A stretch of 64,000 nt of DNA from Plasmodiophora brassicae (taxonomy: Eukaryota; Endomyxa: Phytomyxea; Phytomyxea; Plasmodiophorida): positions 496,001 to 560,000 of the forward strand of contig CP145425.1 of assembly GCA_036867785.1 (NCBI GenBank). The letters run 5' to 3'. The notes below the pieces were generated by a model that ran no database searches, was not told the origin of the DNA, and worked only from the letters and a program-made list of their open reading frames with translations. Both the position numbers and the translations under genes were made by a program. Positions 11,047 to 20,974 of this stretch are shown piece by piece; positions within the stretch are counted from its first letter, which is position 1; each line of letters begins with the position of its first letter.

Positions 11047-11517
11047 ACGTCGCCGCGGCGCCATTTCTGATCTGCTGCTGCAACATCAATACAGTCGTCA
11101 ACCGTATACGTTGGACAAGGCGTGATGGCGAACCGGATATCCTTGTAGCGCACGGTTCTACTCGTGCGGCATCTCCTCGACGCCCTTATCAGATGATGGT
11201 CCCCATGGAAGTTGAGTTCCACCGTCCAACCCCAACAATGGCGGTAGGCCCAGGTATACAGCAGACGCCAGAACTGTGGTCGATATAGGTGCCGATAGCA
11301 CCCCAGAGCAGCCCACGCCAACGGACCTCGTTTGCCACATCCCTGAAGACGACAACCGTCCCTGCACGGCCTTGTACATCAACAATTTCACCTGGTTGCG
11401 TTACTGCTCCTCCACTGTTCCAGGCACCCGGACTGGCATTGCCATCGCAGAGGCACGGCCGTTCAGAAATCCTGCCAACAAGACATGCAGTAACTCTCGC
11501 CTTGTCCACATGGACAT
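11025..11517 (-). CDS. Possible secreted protein, unresolved exons
   Basis: ATG 11517 begins a good signal peptide (RRELLHVLLAGFLNGRASA). After it, coding-like sequence appears in two other frames: GEIVDVQGRAGTVVVFRDVA in the middle, and a C-terminal piece ending DQKWRRGDVYFDDAV at the stop at 11025. The sequence needs at least two introns that I could not place with matching phase. No domain is recognised. The start is about 135 bases from the divergent Beclin-1 start. Confidence 0.35.
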
Positions 11518-11651
11518 CGACCACAAGTACGGCTCGGCAGGCCCCCGGCGGGCCGTGTTCGCGAAGGCAGACGGGACAGCGCCTGTTTGCCCTGGGAAGT
11601 TCGAATACAGTGGCGGCTGTTGGTCCGTGGTCCGGTCGGTGGTGGGTGACG

Positions 11652-13228
11652 ATGGAGTGCCAGTCGTGCGGGGCGCAGATCGAGCTGTCGCTGGGCCGTG
11701 CTCAGACGACGACGACGACGACGGTGCTGCAGCGGGACGCGAACACGGACGAGGACGTCCAGCTCGATGATGCACTGACGGAGTCGTTTGTCATGCTCGG
11801 TGATCACGTTCGCCACGGTCGACACGTCGTCGTTTGCTCATCAGCGCGCTGGCAGATCGACATGTCGGGGACGAAGAGGCCCCAGTGGATCCGACGTCGA
11901 ACGCGGAATTGTTCCAGGCGATGACGCGTATCTGGGAGGTCGCGTCCGAGCAGGCATCCTGTGACATGCCGCTCTGCACCGTATGCGTGGCCAACGTGTT
12001 CAGGGAGCAGAACAGGAAGATTCAGGAGCTCGAAGCGGAGCGCGCCGCGTATAAGCAGGTTCTAGACTCGCTGGAGACCCTGACCCAGCAAGATGTCAAC
12101 CAGCAACACTCTTCATCTGAGGAACCACTACGGAAGGTGTGCTGGGCATCGTCTGATTCTCGTTCGGCGCTTGTCCTGAACAGCACACTACAGATTGACA
12201 GGCAGGAAGATGAACTGTTGCAGCAGCTTCGGGACATGCAGAAGCTGAAACTCGACCTAACGGAGAAGGCGCGAGAGCTGGACGACCAAACGGCACGAGT
12301 GTCGGAATTGGAGAAGGCGTTCTGGACTGCACAGCGACAGTTAACGTCGTCAGCGATGCGAGCGCAGTTCGAAGAAGCAGCGCTAGCCGAGGTCGCAAGG
12401 CGGGCCGAGCACGAACTCGAGGAACTCAAGCGGACCAATATCTACGACGACGCGTTCCACATCTACTATGAAGGTCACTTTGGGACGATAAACGGGTTCC
12501 GACTTGGGCGCCTGCCCAGCCAACCGGTAGGCGGCGTCGTTTGCGTCTTGCCCAGCAACCTGCCTGATACCATACAGGTCGACTGGTCGGAGACGAATGC
12601 CGCCCTTGGGCAAGCCGTCCTTCTTCTGGATACGATTGCGAAAAGGACCAGAGGGTTTGAATTTTCCAAGTCAGTTGCGCTGAGGGAACGTGTGCTGCGT
12701 TGGTGTGAACGTTTGTGGCCAGGTACGAGCTCACACCAAAAGGCAGCTTCTCGCGAATGGGTATCAAGGGCGAGAAAACGACCTTGGAACTGTCATCACC
12801 GATCAGTTCATTGACATTGCAATGGGTCTGACCTTCTCCGTTAGATACGGGTCCAACGACCTGAGCCTTGGCAAGCTCTGGTGGTACAGGAGATTCGATT
12901 CGGCAATGGTGACTGGGGCGTGTACTACTGCTGATCGGCGCTGCTGACCCATGTCCAGGTGAAATTTGCGACGTGCGTTAAGGAGTACTGCCTATTCGCG
13001 GAGGCCCAGTCTGGCCACAAGGTCATGCAGTACCAAATCGACGACCACATGATCAACGGCGTATCCGTCAAGCTGCAGTTCAACCAGGAGGTACGCAGGC
13101 GAACGATTGCCCCTTCTTCGTTATCCAACGTCGCCGCACAGGCCAAATGGACGAAAGCGATGAAGTTCCTCCTGATCAACCTCAAGTTCGCTGTGGCATG
13201 GTGCGTCAAACAGGAACACGCTGAATGA
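11652..13228 (+). CDS. BECN1: Beclin-1/Atg6, autophagy PI3K complex subunit
   Basis: Beclin-1 is the scaffold of the class III PI3-kinase (Vps34) complexes for autophagosome nucleation and endosomal sorting. Seven exons (11652-11799, 11856-12526, 12578-12669, 12723-12791, 12845-12908, 12959-13090, 13142-13228) give 420 residues. The N-terminus has a CxxC pair (MECQSCGAQIELSL) and a short DALTESFVML segment at the BH3-like position. A long coiled coil follows (DELLQQLRDMQKLKLDLTEK). The evolutionarily conserved domain reads FGTINGFRLGRLPSQPV, NAALGQAVLLLDTIAKR, LYGSNDLSLGKLWWYRRFD and AKWTKAMKFLLINLKFAVAW. All are diagnostic. It is convergent with the epimerase gene, with 146 bases between the stops. 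Confidence 0.93.
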
Positions 13229-13374
13229 CGTTGCATCGTCGCCTATTATGTATCGTAAAGTTATTATCGCAATACACCTATACCGAGGCGCGCGTACGTT
13301 CAACACGTTTTACCAATAAACACAATGGCAACTGCGGTTTTATCCATCTGGGCGATCGTCGTCATGTAGTCGCA

Positions 13375-14705
13375 CTACTTCCGTGCGACATCGGGGAAGA
13401 TGCCCAGACCGACAAAGTAGCGAAGCTGTTCGTCGAGAAGCTGTTTGGTGATTCGTGGGTGCTTGTACTCGAAACCGGTCATCGCGGTGATCTTCGAGCC
13501 GTCCACCAGCAGGTTATTATTCCCCAACAACGTCGCATCAAGGAACGGGCTGATCGGTGTCGTAGAAATCCCATGAGCAGCGCACAACTTTTGCCATGCA
13601 GGGACGTGCTAGATACGATGTCAGACAAGTCAGTCGCCTTCCGCTGCTACCGCCCTACCTTCTGGTTTGCCGATTCTACCACTGAAGCAAAGTTCAGCTT
13701 TGCCAGGTTCGAGAGAATCTTGCCATGGAATCCCGTCTCAATGTCGAAGGTATCTTCGAGCATGGCGTTGAGGACGCCTTGCGTCAAGTTCGACTGGTCG
13801 GCCAGGTTGACGATCGTGCCCGGCTGCAACTGTGTAGCGGCACACCACAGTGCCGCGCAGACATCCTCCACGTGGACACAGTTGATCGCAAGAGACTTGT
13901 CCCTGCCGTAGACAACCATCAACGGAACCGTCGTTGGCATACAAGCTCTCGCCGAATCGTACCACAAGCACTTCATCTTCTCTTTGATGAACTTGTACGA
14001 CGCAGCTGTCGACAGACGCGGCGTCAGCGACGTTAAATCGCCACAACCGTATACCATTGCCGGGCGCAGGATCTGCACAGCACATCGTCAGCGCACTGGT
14101 CTTGTCAACCGCAGTCGCCGGCTACGAACCACGAGAGGCAGGCCGTCGATCGCGGACAACACCTTCTCCGCTTCGAGCCTATACTGCCCCTGCAGCGTCC
14201 ATGGTTGCACAGTGGCCGACTCTGTGCACGGGGCACTCGACGACTTGTACAGAGTCGCTGTCGACAGTTCGATCCACTTGGCACCGCAGGCGGCGGCAGC
14301 ACGGCCACACTTATCGGCGCTCTCGACGATACGGCTGTGGTAGTCGTTACTAGGCAGGCCGAACCGCGTCTCGCCACACAGGTTGAACACGAACTGGAAC
14401 GAACTGCGAGACTCCTCTGGGCACGCGAACGCCTTGCTGACATGGGCGTCCTTCGTCAGGTCGCACTGGTGCAGCAGTCACATCGGCAGTCGTATAGGAC
14501 AGCATCCACGTCGGTGTACCTGGATGAATTCCACTTTCGGGTTCTCCTTGTACATCTGGATCTGCTTGGGCGTCATGAACGCGAGCGCGGGCGGCGTCTT
14601 GTCGCAGACCCGGATGGTTGCGCATCGCGACTCATCCGCCAGCAGGTACTCGACCAGGTTCCTGCCAATGAACCCGGTCCCCCCAAGAACCAGCACGTTC
14701 GCCAT
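13375..14705 (-). CDS. NAD(P)-dependent epimerase/dehydratase (extended SDR)
   Basis: Four exons (14705-14520, 14465-14133, 14072-13659, 13608-13375) with introns of 54, 60 and 50 bases give 388 residues. The Rossmann motif GGTGFIGRNLVEYLL is at the N-terminus. An Asp after the second strand (IRVCDK) suggests NAD preference. The catalytic region has ELSTATLY and downstream Gln-Tyr (TLQGQYRLEAEKVL) in place of the usual YxxxK spacing, followed by LRPAMVYGCGD. The C-terminal half (INCVHVEDVCAALWCAATQ, then HPRITKQLLDE) is typical of 3-beta-HSD/epimerase proteins. Substrate cannot be told. The YxxxK position should be checked by alignment, since the best match is YRLEAEK. Confidence 0.82.
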
Positions 14706-14778
14706 GGCTATCGTATCGTTGCGCCCCTCGCACCCAATCGGTAATTCTCAGTGGACCGCGACGGGCATGCCGCCGTCC

Positions 14779-14983
14779 CTACGGCGACACGGGACGTAGT
14801 CCCGAAATAGGCGCACGTGAAAAATGAAAATAGACCTCCTGCCAGTCAACGACGCGCGAACTGTGCGACTGTGCCAGCAGCCGGAGCGCGTGCCTGGCGA
14901 GCGTACCATATCCAAGCGCTGACGCGGAGAACACACAGGACGCCACTCACAGCCCAAACAATTCGGTACAGAACTCCTTTCAT
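14779..14983 (-). CDS. Possible very small membrane-anchored or secreted peptide
   Basis: ATG 14983 opens MKGVLYRIVWAVSGVLCVLR, a plausible signal anchor, and after a possible 36-base GT-AG intron continues to a stop at 14779-14781. The total is about 55 residues with no recognised family. It borders the repeat island and may be a chance ORF. Confidence 0.2.
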
Positions 14984-15075
14984 ACGCAATGTTTCAATCT
15001 GGAATAAACAAGTTCAGAAAATCGTGCAGTACAACGTATGCGTCCAATCTATGGAGACCAGCAGCGCGCAGTCGA

Positions 15076-15389
15076 AGAAGTTGCCATGCTTTACAAAGCA
15101 TTGCGGTCCAAGTGCCACGCTGGGCCCCCAGCAACGATATCGTCTGCAGCGACTATTAACCATGCGACCAAGAGGGCAGCGCCACGATGTCAGACATGTC
15201 CATCCGCCGGCATACACTGTAAGATATTGGTGCACAACAGCTACTCGTCAATAGCGACGCTAACGTGATCCGCTTTGCTGAGCATTTGGTGGCTAAACTG
15301 CGCCGGTGCAGGCACAACGTTGAGCGTTATAACGGCTTGGTCGCATGACATGACGAAAATGTTTCTGAACTTGCTCGAATGACGACCGA
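15076..15389 (+). repeat. Inverted repeat R1, left copy
   Basis: This segment recurs in inverse orientation at 20548-20907 with high similarity through most of its length. Shared blocks include TTGCCATGCTTTACAAAGCA, GCAGCGCCACGATGTCAGAC and GATATTGGTGCACAACAGCT. On the minus strand it encodes VITLNVVPAPAQFSHQM and ends ADHVSVAIDE-stop, a peptide repeated several times in the island. The left copy lacks the extra palindromic insertion seen in the right copy. Together the copies bracket about 5.2 kb. Confidence 0.8.
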
Positions 15390-15496
15390 GAAACAGCGCC
15401 TTTTCCTCTTCTTTCCACTGCCGACGTCGTCCATCCGGCCAACTTTCGGCGTTGTAGTACACGGCCATCGGTGCTAGACGTCACCGGTTACACCGA

Positions 15497-15680
15497 CTCA
15501 ACGTTGGGCCTGCACCGGCGCAGATTAGCCACCAAATGCCCAGCCAAGCGGATCGCGTTAGCGTCGCAATGTCATGCGGTGAGGCCGTTATATCGCTCAA
15601 CGTTGTGCCTGCACCGGCGCAGTTTAGCCATCAAATGCCCAGCAAAGCGGATCACGTTAGCGTCGCTATTGACGAGTAGC
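15497..15680 (+). repeat. Two tandem copies of a VPAPAQFSHQMPSKAD-coding unit
   Basis: Two direct units of roughly 90-95 bases (about 15497-15592 and 15593-15680) share CCTGCACCGGCGCAG followed by TTAGCCA and CAAATGCCCAGC. The second reads open through the R1 peptide to the stop. Further partial copies occur at 15241-15330 and 20610-20690 and, on the plus strand, at 16380-16440. They look like degenerate pieces of one ORF. Confidence 0.65.
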
Positions 15681-15723
15681 TGTTGTGCACCAATATCATA
15701 CAGCAGGCCTCATTATAGGTGGA

Positions 15724-15862
15724 ACATCGCTCTCAGCAATACGCTCCAGAACTATTGGGATCTCACTGGCGACGTGTTGTCTCGCTGCTCATGCTGAACT
15801 CCACAACGTCGTCAGTAAAATCCCAATAGTTGTGGAGCGTATTGCTGAGAGCGATGCGGCCC
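15724..15862. repeat. Short inverted repeat within the transposon remnant
   Basis: Arms of about 40 bases (15724-15765 and 15815-15862) share the sequence CGCTCTCAGCAATACGCTCC and its complement, with about 50 bases between them. The right arm is part of the minus-strand BED-like ORF; the left arm is an inverted duplicate of the ORF's end. It could form a stem-loop if transcribed. Confidence 0.7.
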
Positions 15863-16080
15863 TTGAAAAATGCCTTGTTCTGGTACGCATCCCACAAGTC
15901 GGCGTGCTGATTGGTGAGGTATTTCAGGAAGAGGTCTGTGCGCCACGAGGTGTGGTACTGCAGCCCCTTCCTGGCAGCGCGCTGGCGGCCCACCATGTCG
16001 AGTTGGCGGCCGTGGAACTTGCAGAACAGGCAGATCGTGGAGGGTGACGGCGCCGCCCGAGCTTCTTTCGGTGACCTCCA
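15764..16080 (-). mobile_element. BED-like zinc-finger transposase remnant
   Basis: The minus strand encodes STICLFCKFHGRQLDMVG, then a basic patch, WRTDLFLKYLTNQHADLW and AFFKGRIALSNTLHNYWDF. The CxxC, the FR/WRTD segment and the HLxxxH-like LTNQHADLW are the arrangement of the N-terminal BED-like finger common in transposase-derived proteins of oomycetes and other protists. The frame breaks upstream, near 16060, and no catalytic DDE region follows, so this is a fragment. It is adjacent to palindrome A and the R1 copies. Confidence 0.5.
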
Positions 16081-16518
16081 TGGCGTATTTCAACGACCAC
16101 GACTGGGGTCGTAGACCATACGAGCCTTCTTCGGGCCAATGATGCCGTGTCAGTCGAAGTGATGGGGTGGCTTCGACGTCCGCTTGCTCCAGCACCAATG
16201 GGTTGGTCCGTGGAAGTCCGAGGATGAAGCAACGACGGTCTCTGCACGGTCACATGTGCCTCCAATAAGCTCCAGAGACCTGTTTGCGAAAATTCCTTAA
16301 AAGTGGGAACATTTCGGACCTTAAAAGTGGTAAAAATGAAACTATGATTTCCACCATGAGGCCTGTCATACAGTGTATGCCGGTGCGGCGCAGTTTAGCC
16401 ACCAAATGCCCAGCAAAGCGGATCACGTTAGCGTCCTGCCCGGCGCAGATAACTCTTCGTCCTGGAAGCCATCGCGTTGCCTGATACTTCCAGGTACGCT
16501 CATAGCATATTTCAGCAC

Positions 16519-17290
16519 CGGTGACATGCCTTCTCACTCTGTTGCCCAAGTTGTTGTCAAGGACAACCAAGTCCGTACCCGGTGCCGCCTATCGTCGCCA
16601 GGACCATCCGTCGCTGCGATGCAGGCGGCATCGAGTGCGCTCCAACATCTGCGAAGCAACGCTGGATGGCGCGCCGCGTCAAATACAGACAATGTGCAAA
16701 TCGTTGTCGAAAACGTTACCGGCCGTGCCACGATGGCCTTCCATAATGCCAACTACATTGAACTGGGGATGCAGCTGGCGCACGTAAATTTTCAGCTGGT
16801 GGGCGTTCATCGTCCTGTCCCCCGCTGCAGTGAACGTCACGGGGGACGCTGCACAGCAGAAGGTAAATGCAAGAACCTGATAGGCGTGTATACCTTTACC
16901 TGCGCACGCAGCCAGCGGGCCCCGGCCGGCCCCGGGTGTCCCCGTCGCCGCGCACCAGTTCGACGTATTTGGCATTATGGAACGCGATCGTGGCACGGCC
17001 GGTAACGTTTTCGACAACGATTTGCACGTTGTCTGTAGTTGGCGCGGCGCGCCGTCCGGCGTTGCTTCGCAGATGTTGGAATGGCGCCTGCATCGCAGCG
17101 ACGATGATTCTGACGACGATACGCGGCACCGGGTACGCTGACCCCGCAAAGGAGGCTACTCTGTGTAACCAAAATAGGACCCATTCCATGCCGGCCTGCG
17201 CTCTGGATCCAACCATCGCCACGATCGCGAACTTGGTTGTCCTTGACAACAACTTGGGCAACAGAATGAGAAGGCACGCCACCGGTGCGG
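16519..17290. repeat. Palindrome A: head-to-head copies of a repeat ORF
   Basis: The left arm (about 16519-16760) and right arm (about 16970-17290) are inverted copies. Both contain TGTTGCCCAAGTTGTTGTCA and TGCAAATCGTTGTCGAAAAC or their complements. The coding sense gives NVQIVVENVTGRAT followed by AFHNANYIEL in the left arm and AFHNAKYVEL in the right arm. The right arm has about 90 extra bases, including a stretch also present in palindrome B (TCCTATTTTGGTTACACAGA). The centre carries TGCAAGAACCTGAT, also the centre of palindrome B. Confidence 0.8.
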
Positions 17291-17428
17291 AAATGCTATG
17301 AAGTTGGGGATCTCAGGTCAAGTCCCCGTACCGCAGGCAGATCATGCAATCTGTTTCAATTCAGCGTCCCTTCCAACTGTGAGCCGTCGTTCATTACTAC
17401 GGTCTATCATTCTGCTGGACACTGTTTA

Positions 17429-18083
17429 TCATGGACCGTCGAACAGGGTCTGCAGGTCTCTGCAGCCGTCGGCGTAGTCGACGGCGCGCATGCCGATGTT
17501 GTTGCGCGCGTGGATGCCGTCGCCGCGCATCGCCCTGATGAGTTCGGCGGCCGCCGCGGGCTGCCTCGCGCAGACGGCGGCGTGCAGGGCCGTGTTCCCG
17601 ATCTTGTTGACGGCGTGCACGCTGGCGCCCATCTGCTCCGCCAGGAACGCGACGACGTTCGCATGGCCTTCCGACGCGGCACGATGCAACGCCGTCGACC
17701 CGATCCGGGACCGAGCTTCCACGTCGGCGCCGGCCTGACACAGCAGCACCGCCGCGTCCATCTGCGCGAACCGCAATCAGATGAACGGTGTGTGCGCGTC
17801 AGACGCGTCAGCCGGCACATGCATGCCCGTATTGCGCTGCGATGTGCAGGGCGGTGTCGCCGGTGACCGGCGACGACTCGTCCGTCGACGTCGGCGCCCG
17901 TCGCATGTCGGACCAGTTGACGTCGGCGCCCTGCGCCAGTGCGGCGCGCATGCGCTCCAGATCGCCGGTGCACGCCGCGCGCCGCAGCACGATCTCCGCG
18001 GGAAGCCGCTCGCCGTCAGCGCCCTCCATGACGGGCGGCTCGCCGCCGCCCTCATCCCGCAGCCTGGCGTGCGTCGACGTCAT
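17429..18083 (-). CDS. Ankyrin-repeat protein inside repeat island
   Basis: About five ankyrin repeats can be read: AAQGADVNW and DTALHIAAQYGH before the intron, then AAVLLCQAGADVEARS, STALHRAASEGHANVVAFLA, NTALHAAVCARQPAAAAELI and the last repeat NNIGMRAVDYADG. To keep frame across the exon junction (18083-17823 to 17761-17429) the intron must begin with GC (GCATGT...GCAG). A canonical GT four bases away would shift the frame. If the GC donor is not used, the gene is frameshifted. It lies between the two palindromes, in GC-rich sequence unlike the repeats. The product is probably a cytosolic interaction protein of about 198 residues; partner unknown. Confidence 0.65.
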
Positions 18084-18190
18084 CGGGCCACTCACTGCGC
18101 GCGATGCCGTAACGGGTCGCGAAACGCGCCGCCCACGACGTACGTCAACGCTGTGTAGTCATGAACTGTCGGCCGGTTTGGGCAAGGTCG

Positions 18191-18601
18191 TCATGATGGT
18201 CGTCGGCGACGACGGCTCTGTCGTTTGCGGGCGGGGCAGCCGCTGTCGGTACGCTTGCGCTTGGCGGCCGTCGAGCTTGGGATCTGCGGTGCAGGCCGCT
18301 TGGCGACCATCGAGCTAGGGATCTGCGGTGCAGGCCGCTCGGGCGCGACGTGCTTCTTGTAGTCGCCCCAGCAGCGGAACCAGAAGTAGAACAGCGGCAT
18401 GGAGTCGGACATCCTGATGCGATCCTGTGGCGCCTGGGGGTTCGGTGCTACGCTTGACGACGAGCTGGTTGGCTGCGGGTTGTTGAAGACGTTCCTGCTA
18501 GCTGTGCCTGCCGTGCAGGGTGCGATCGTCACTGCAGCCGCGCTGGTGTCGACGTCATCGAGCTGGTGGACGTGGTCGCTGGCCGCCATCGTCAGGGCCA
18601 T
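18191..18601 (-). CDS. Low-complexity basic protein, unknown
   Basis: A 136-codon frame from ATG 18601. The N-terminal half is Ala/Ser/Thr-rich. A short aromatic segment (MPLFYFWFRCWGDYKKH) is followed by two copies of PAPQIPSS-x-x-AKR, encoded by a roughly 41-base tandem duplication at about 18265-18345. The C-terminus (RKRQSRRRRRPS) resembles a nuclear localisation signal. No family is recognised. It sits 107 bases upstream of the ankyrin gene on the same strand and could be part of it or a chance ORF. Confidence 0.35.
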   Translation of the reverse strand: MALTMAASDHVHQLDDVDTSAAAVTIAPCTAGTASRNVFNNPQPTSSSSSVAPNPQAPQDRIRMSDSMPLFYFWFRCWGDYKKHVAPERPAPQIPSSMVAKRPAPQIPSSTAAKRKRTDSGCPARKRQSRRRRRPS

Positions 18602-18974
18602 CGCTGCGCGCGTCACGTACGATACTGTTTGAGCAACTCGGGGTCGGTGACGGGCACCCGCTGAGATCCACTCGAGACTCGACCGATACTATGATATACC
18701 AGTATATCGGCCGATGGGAACATTCTCTCACGGTCACGTTTACCCCGTACAATCGCACCGCCCCTCAGGCCGCCAGGCCATGCCGAGTAGGGCTACTTCT
18801 GAACCTGTCTAACTTTCCGGTGCCGCTTGCAACTGCACAGGTTGTGCCCGATCGAATTCATCTGCTGACTTCGAGGAACATGGGATAGAAAGATTCAGCT
18901 CGGTGCCAGCGATCAATGCGTGATGAACGCTGCCGCAGTGACGACACGTGTAACAACAGGGAGGTGTCGGTGCA

Positions 18975-20505
18975 GATCCGGGCGGACGAGGCGGTGGCCG
19001 ATGGTCCGGTGCTGGTGGAACGCCAACGCCGAGGCACGAAGACGGCGGCGATCGCCGAAGGCTTCGGCCAGGTGAAGGGACGTCGGCGCCGCCACGATCA
19101 TGGTCGGCAACCTGTTCATCCGGCGGTGCCGGTATAAGAAGGGCCGAGTCGTGGCACGAGTGAAACCGGTCGGGGAGCAGCAAACGTATTCGTATGACGG
19201 TCGGCGCTATCGTGCAGGCGGAAGGTGGGGCAGACGCGCCGCTGACGCAACACTAAGCGGCGGTTACGGACGCCATCCATGTCGACTGGGACGCGTTTGG
19301 CGAGGCGACGCAACGGTCGGTGGTGAGGATCCCTGTCCGCTTCGCCGGGGATCCAGAGCGCAGGCCGGCATGGGATGGGTCCTATTTTGGTTACACAGAG
19401 TAGGTAGTCTCCTTTGTCGCGTTGGCGTACCCGGTGCCGTCTGTCGTCGTCAGCAGTATCATATTTGTGATGCAGCGGGGGAGTCGAGCAGCTCCGGCAC
19501 CATGCCGGACGGCGCGCTGCCCGATCCACCGACCACGCGGTACAGGTTGCTGTGCACAACACAACCGGTGCGCAGTGCCGCTGTCTCGTTCCAACATGCC
19601 AATTATATCGAGATCGTGGCAACCGGGACACCGGCGTCCCGGTCGGGACCCGCTGGCCGCATACCCAGGGAATGTATACACGCCCATCATCAGGTTCTTG
19701 CATTTACTGTGTAGCGCCATGAGCGCTCATCCCCCGGTTGCCGGGCGCCGTGAATGTCACGGTGGGCGCTGCACAGTAAATGCAAGAACCTGATGATGGG
19801 CGTGTATACATTCTGGGTATGCGGCCAGCGGATCCCGACCCGACGCCGGTGTCCCGGTTGCCACGATCTCGATATAATTGGCATGTTGGAACGAGACAGC
19901 GGCACTGCGCACCGGTTGTGTTGTGCACAGCAACCTGTACCGCGTGGTCGGTGGATCGGGCAGCGCGCCGTCCGGCATGGTGCCGGAGCTGCTCGACTCC
20001 CCCGCTGCATCACAAATATGATACTGCTGACGACGACAGACGGCACCGGGTACGCCAACGCGACAAAGGAGACTACCTACTCTGTGTAACCAAAATAGGA
20101 CCCATCCCATGCCGGCCTGCGCTCTGGATCCCCGGCGAAGCGGACAGGGATCCTCACCACCGACCGTTGCGTCGCCTCGCCAAACGCGTCCCAGTCGACA
20201 AGGATGGCGTCCGTAACCGCCGCGTAGTGCTGCGTCAGCGGCGCGTCTGCCCCACCTTCCGCCTCCACGATTAGCGCCGACCGTCATACGAATACGTCTA
20301 CTGCTCCCCGACCGGTTTCACTCGTGCCACGACTCGGCCCTTCTTATACCGGCACCGCCGGCTGAACAGGTTGCCGACCATGATCGTGGCGGCGCCGACG
20401 TCCCTTCACCTGGCCGAAGCCTTCGGCGATCGCCGCCGTCTTCGTGCCTCGGCGTTGACGTTCCACCAGCACCGGACCATCGACCACCGCCTCGTCCGCC
20501 CGGCC
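18975..20505. repeat. Palindrome B: about 740-base inverted arms
   Basis: Arms of about 18975-19718 and 19758-20505 are nearly identical inverted copies around a spacer of about 40 bases. The coding sense of each arm includes ITGRADEAVVDGPVLVERQ, RRGTKTAAIAEGFGQVKG, NLFSRRCRYKKGRVVARVK and DWDAFGEATQRSVVRIPVR up to a stop after YFGYTE. A second unit near the centre reads VQVAVHNTTG and SFQHANYIEIV, related to palindrome A. Small differences between arms show that it is not a simple assembly mirror. Confidence 0.85.
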
Positions 20506-20547
20506 GGTTATGTTGTGCACAACAACCCGTACCTCGTCGGTCGTCGT

Positions 20548-20907
20548 CTCGTCGATCGAGCAAGTTCAGAACACTTTTCATCATGTCATGCGACCGAGCC
20601 GTTATAACACTCAACGTTGTGCCTGCACCGGCGCAGTTTAGCAGCTAGCCATCAAATGCCCAGTCAAGCGGATCACGTTAACGTCGCCCTCAACGAGTAG
20701 CTGTTGTGCACCAATATCTTACAGTGTATGCCGGCGTCTGGCCATGTGCCCATGTCTGACATCGTGGCGCTGCCCTCCTGGTCACATGGTTAATATTAAC
20801 CATGCAGCGACTATTATAATAGTCGCTGCAGACGAGGTCGTTGCTGGGCGCCCAGCGTGGCCCTTGGACCGTAATGCTTTGTAAAGCATGGCAACGTCTT
20901 CTTCTAC
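20548..20907 (-). repeat. Inverted repeat R1, right copy
   Basis: Inverse of 15076-15389. It differs by an insertion that creates two perfect palindromes (20785-20830) and by a short in-ORF insertion near 20640 that interrupts the AQFSHQM reading. Divergence is moderate, so the two copies are not a recent exact duplication. Confidence 0.8.
20785..20830. repeat. Two abutting perfect palindromes
   Basis: Positions 20785-20804 form a perfect 20-base palindrome centred on TTAATATTAA, and 20803-20830 form a perfect 28-base palindrome centred on TTATAA. They overlap by two bases. In the left R1 copy this place has only GCAGCGACTATTAACCATG, so the palindromes arose by local inverted duplication or insertion in the right copy. 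Confidence 0.85.
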
Positions 20908-20974
20908 AGGTGTTTATACACTTCACACCAGGGCGCCGCCCAAGACTGCGAGTGGAAAGTCCGCGGGGAACATT

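Noticed and set aside
15076-20907. CRISPR array or other prokaryotic element
   Set aside because: Repeats are long, inverted and coding-like, not short regularly spaced units; the host is a eukaryote.
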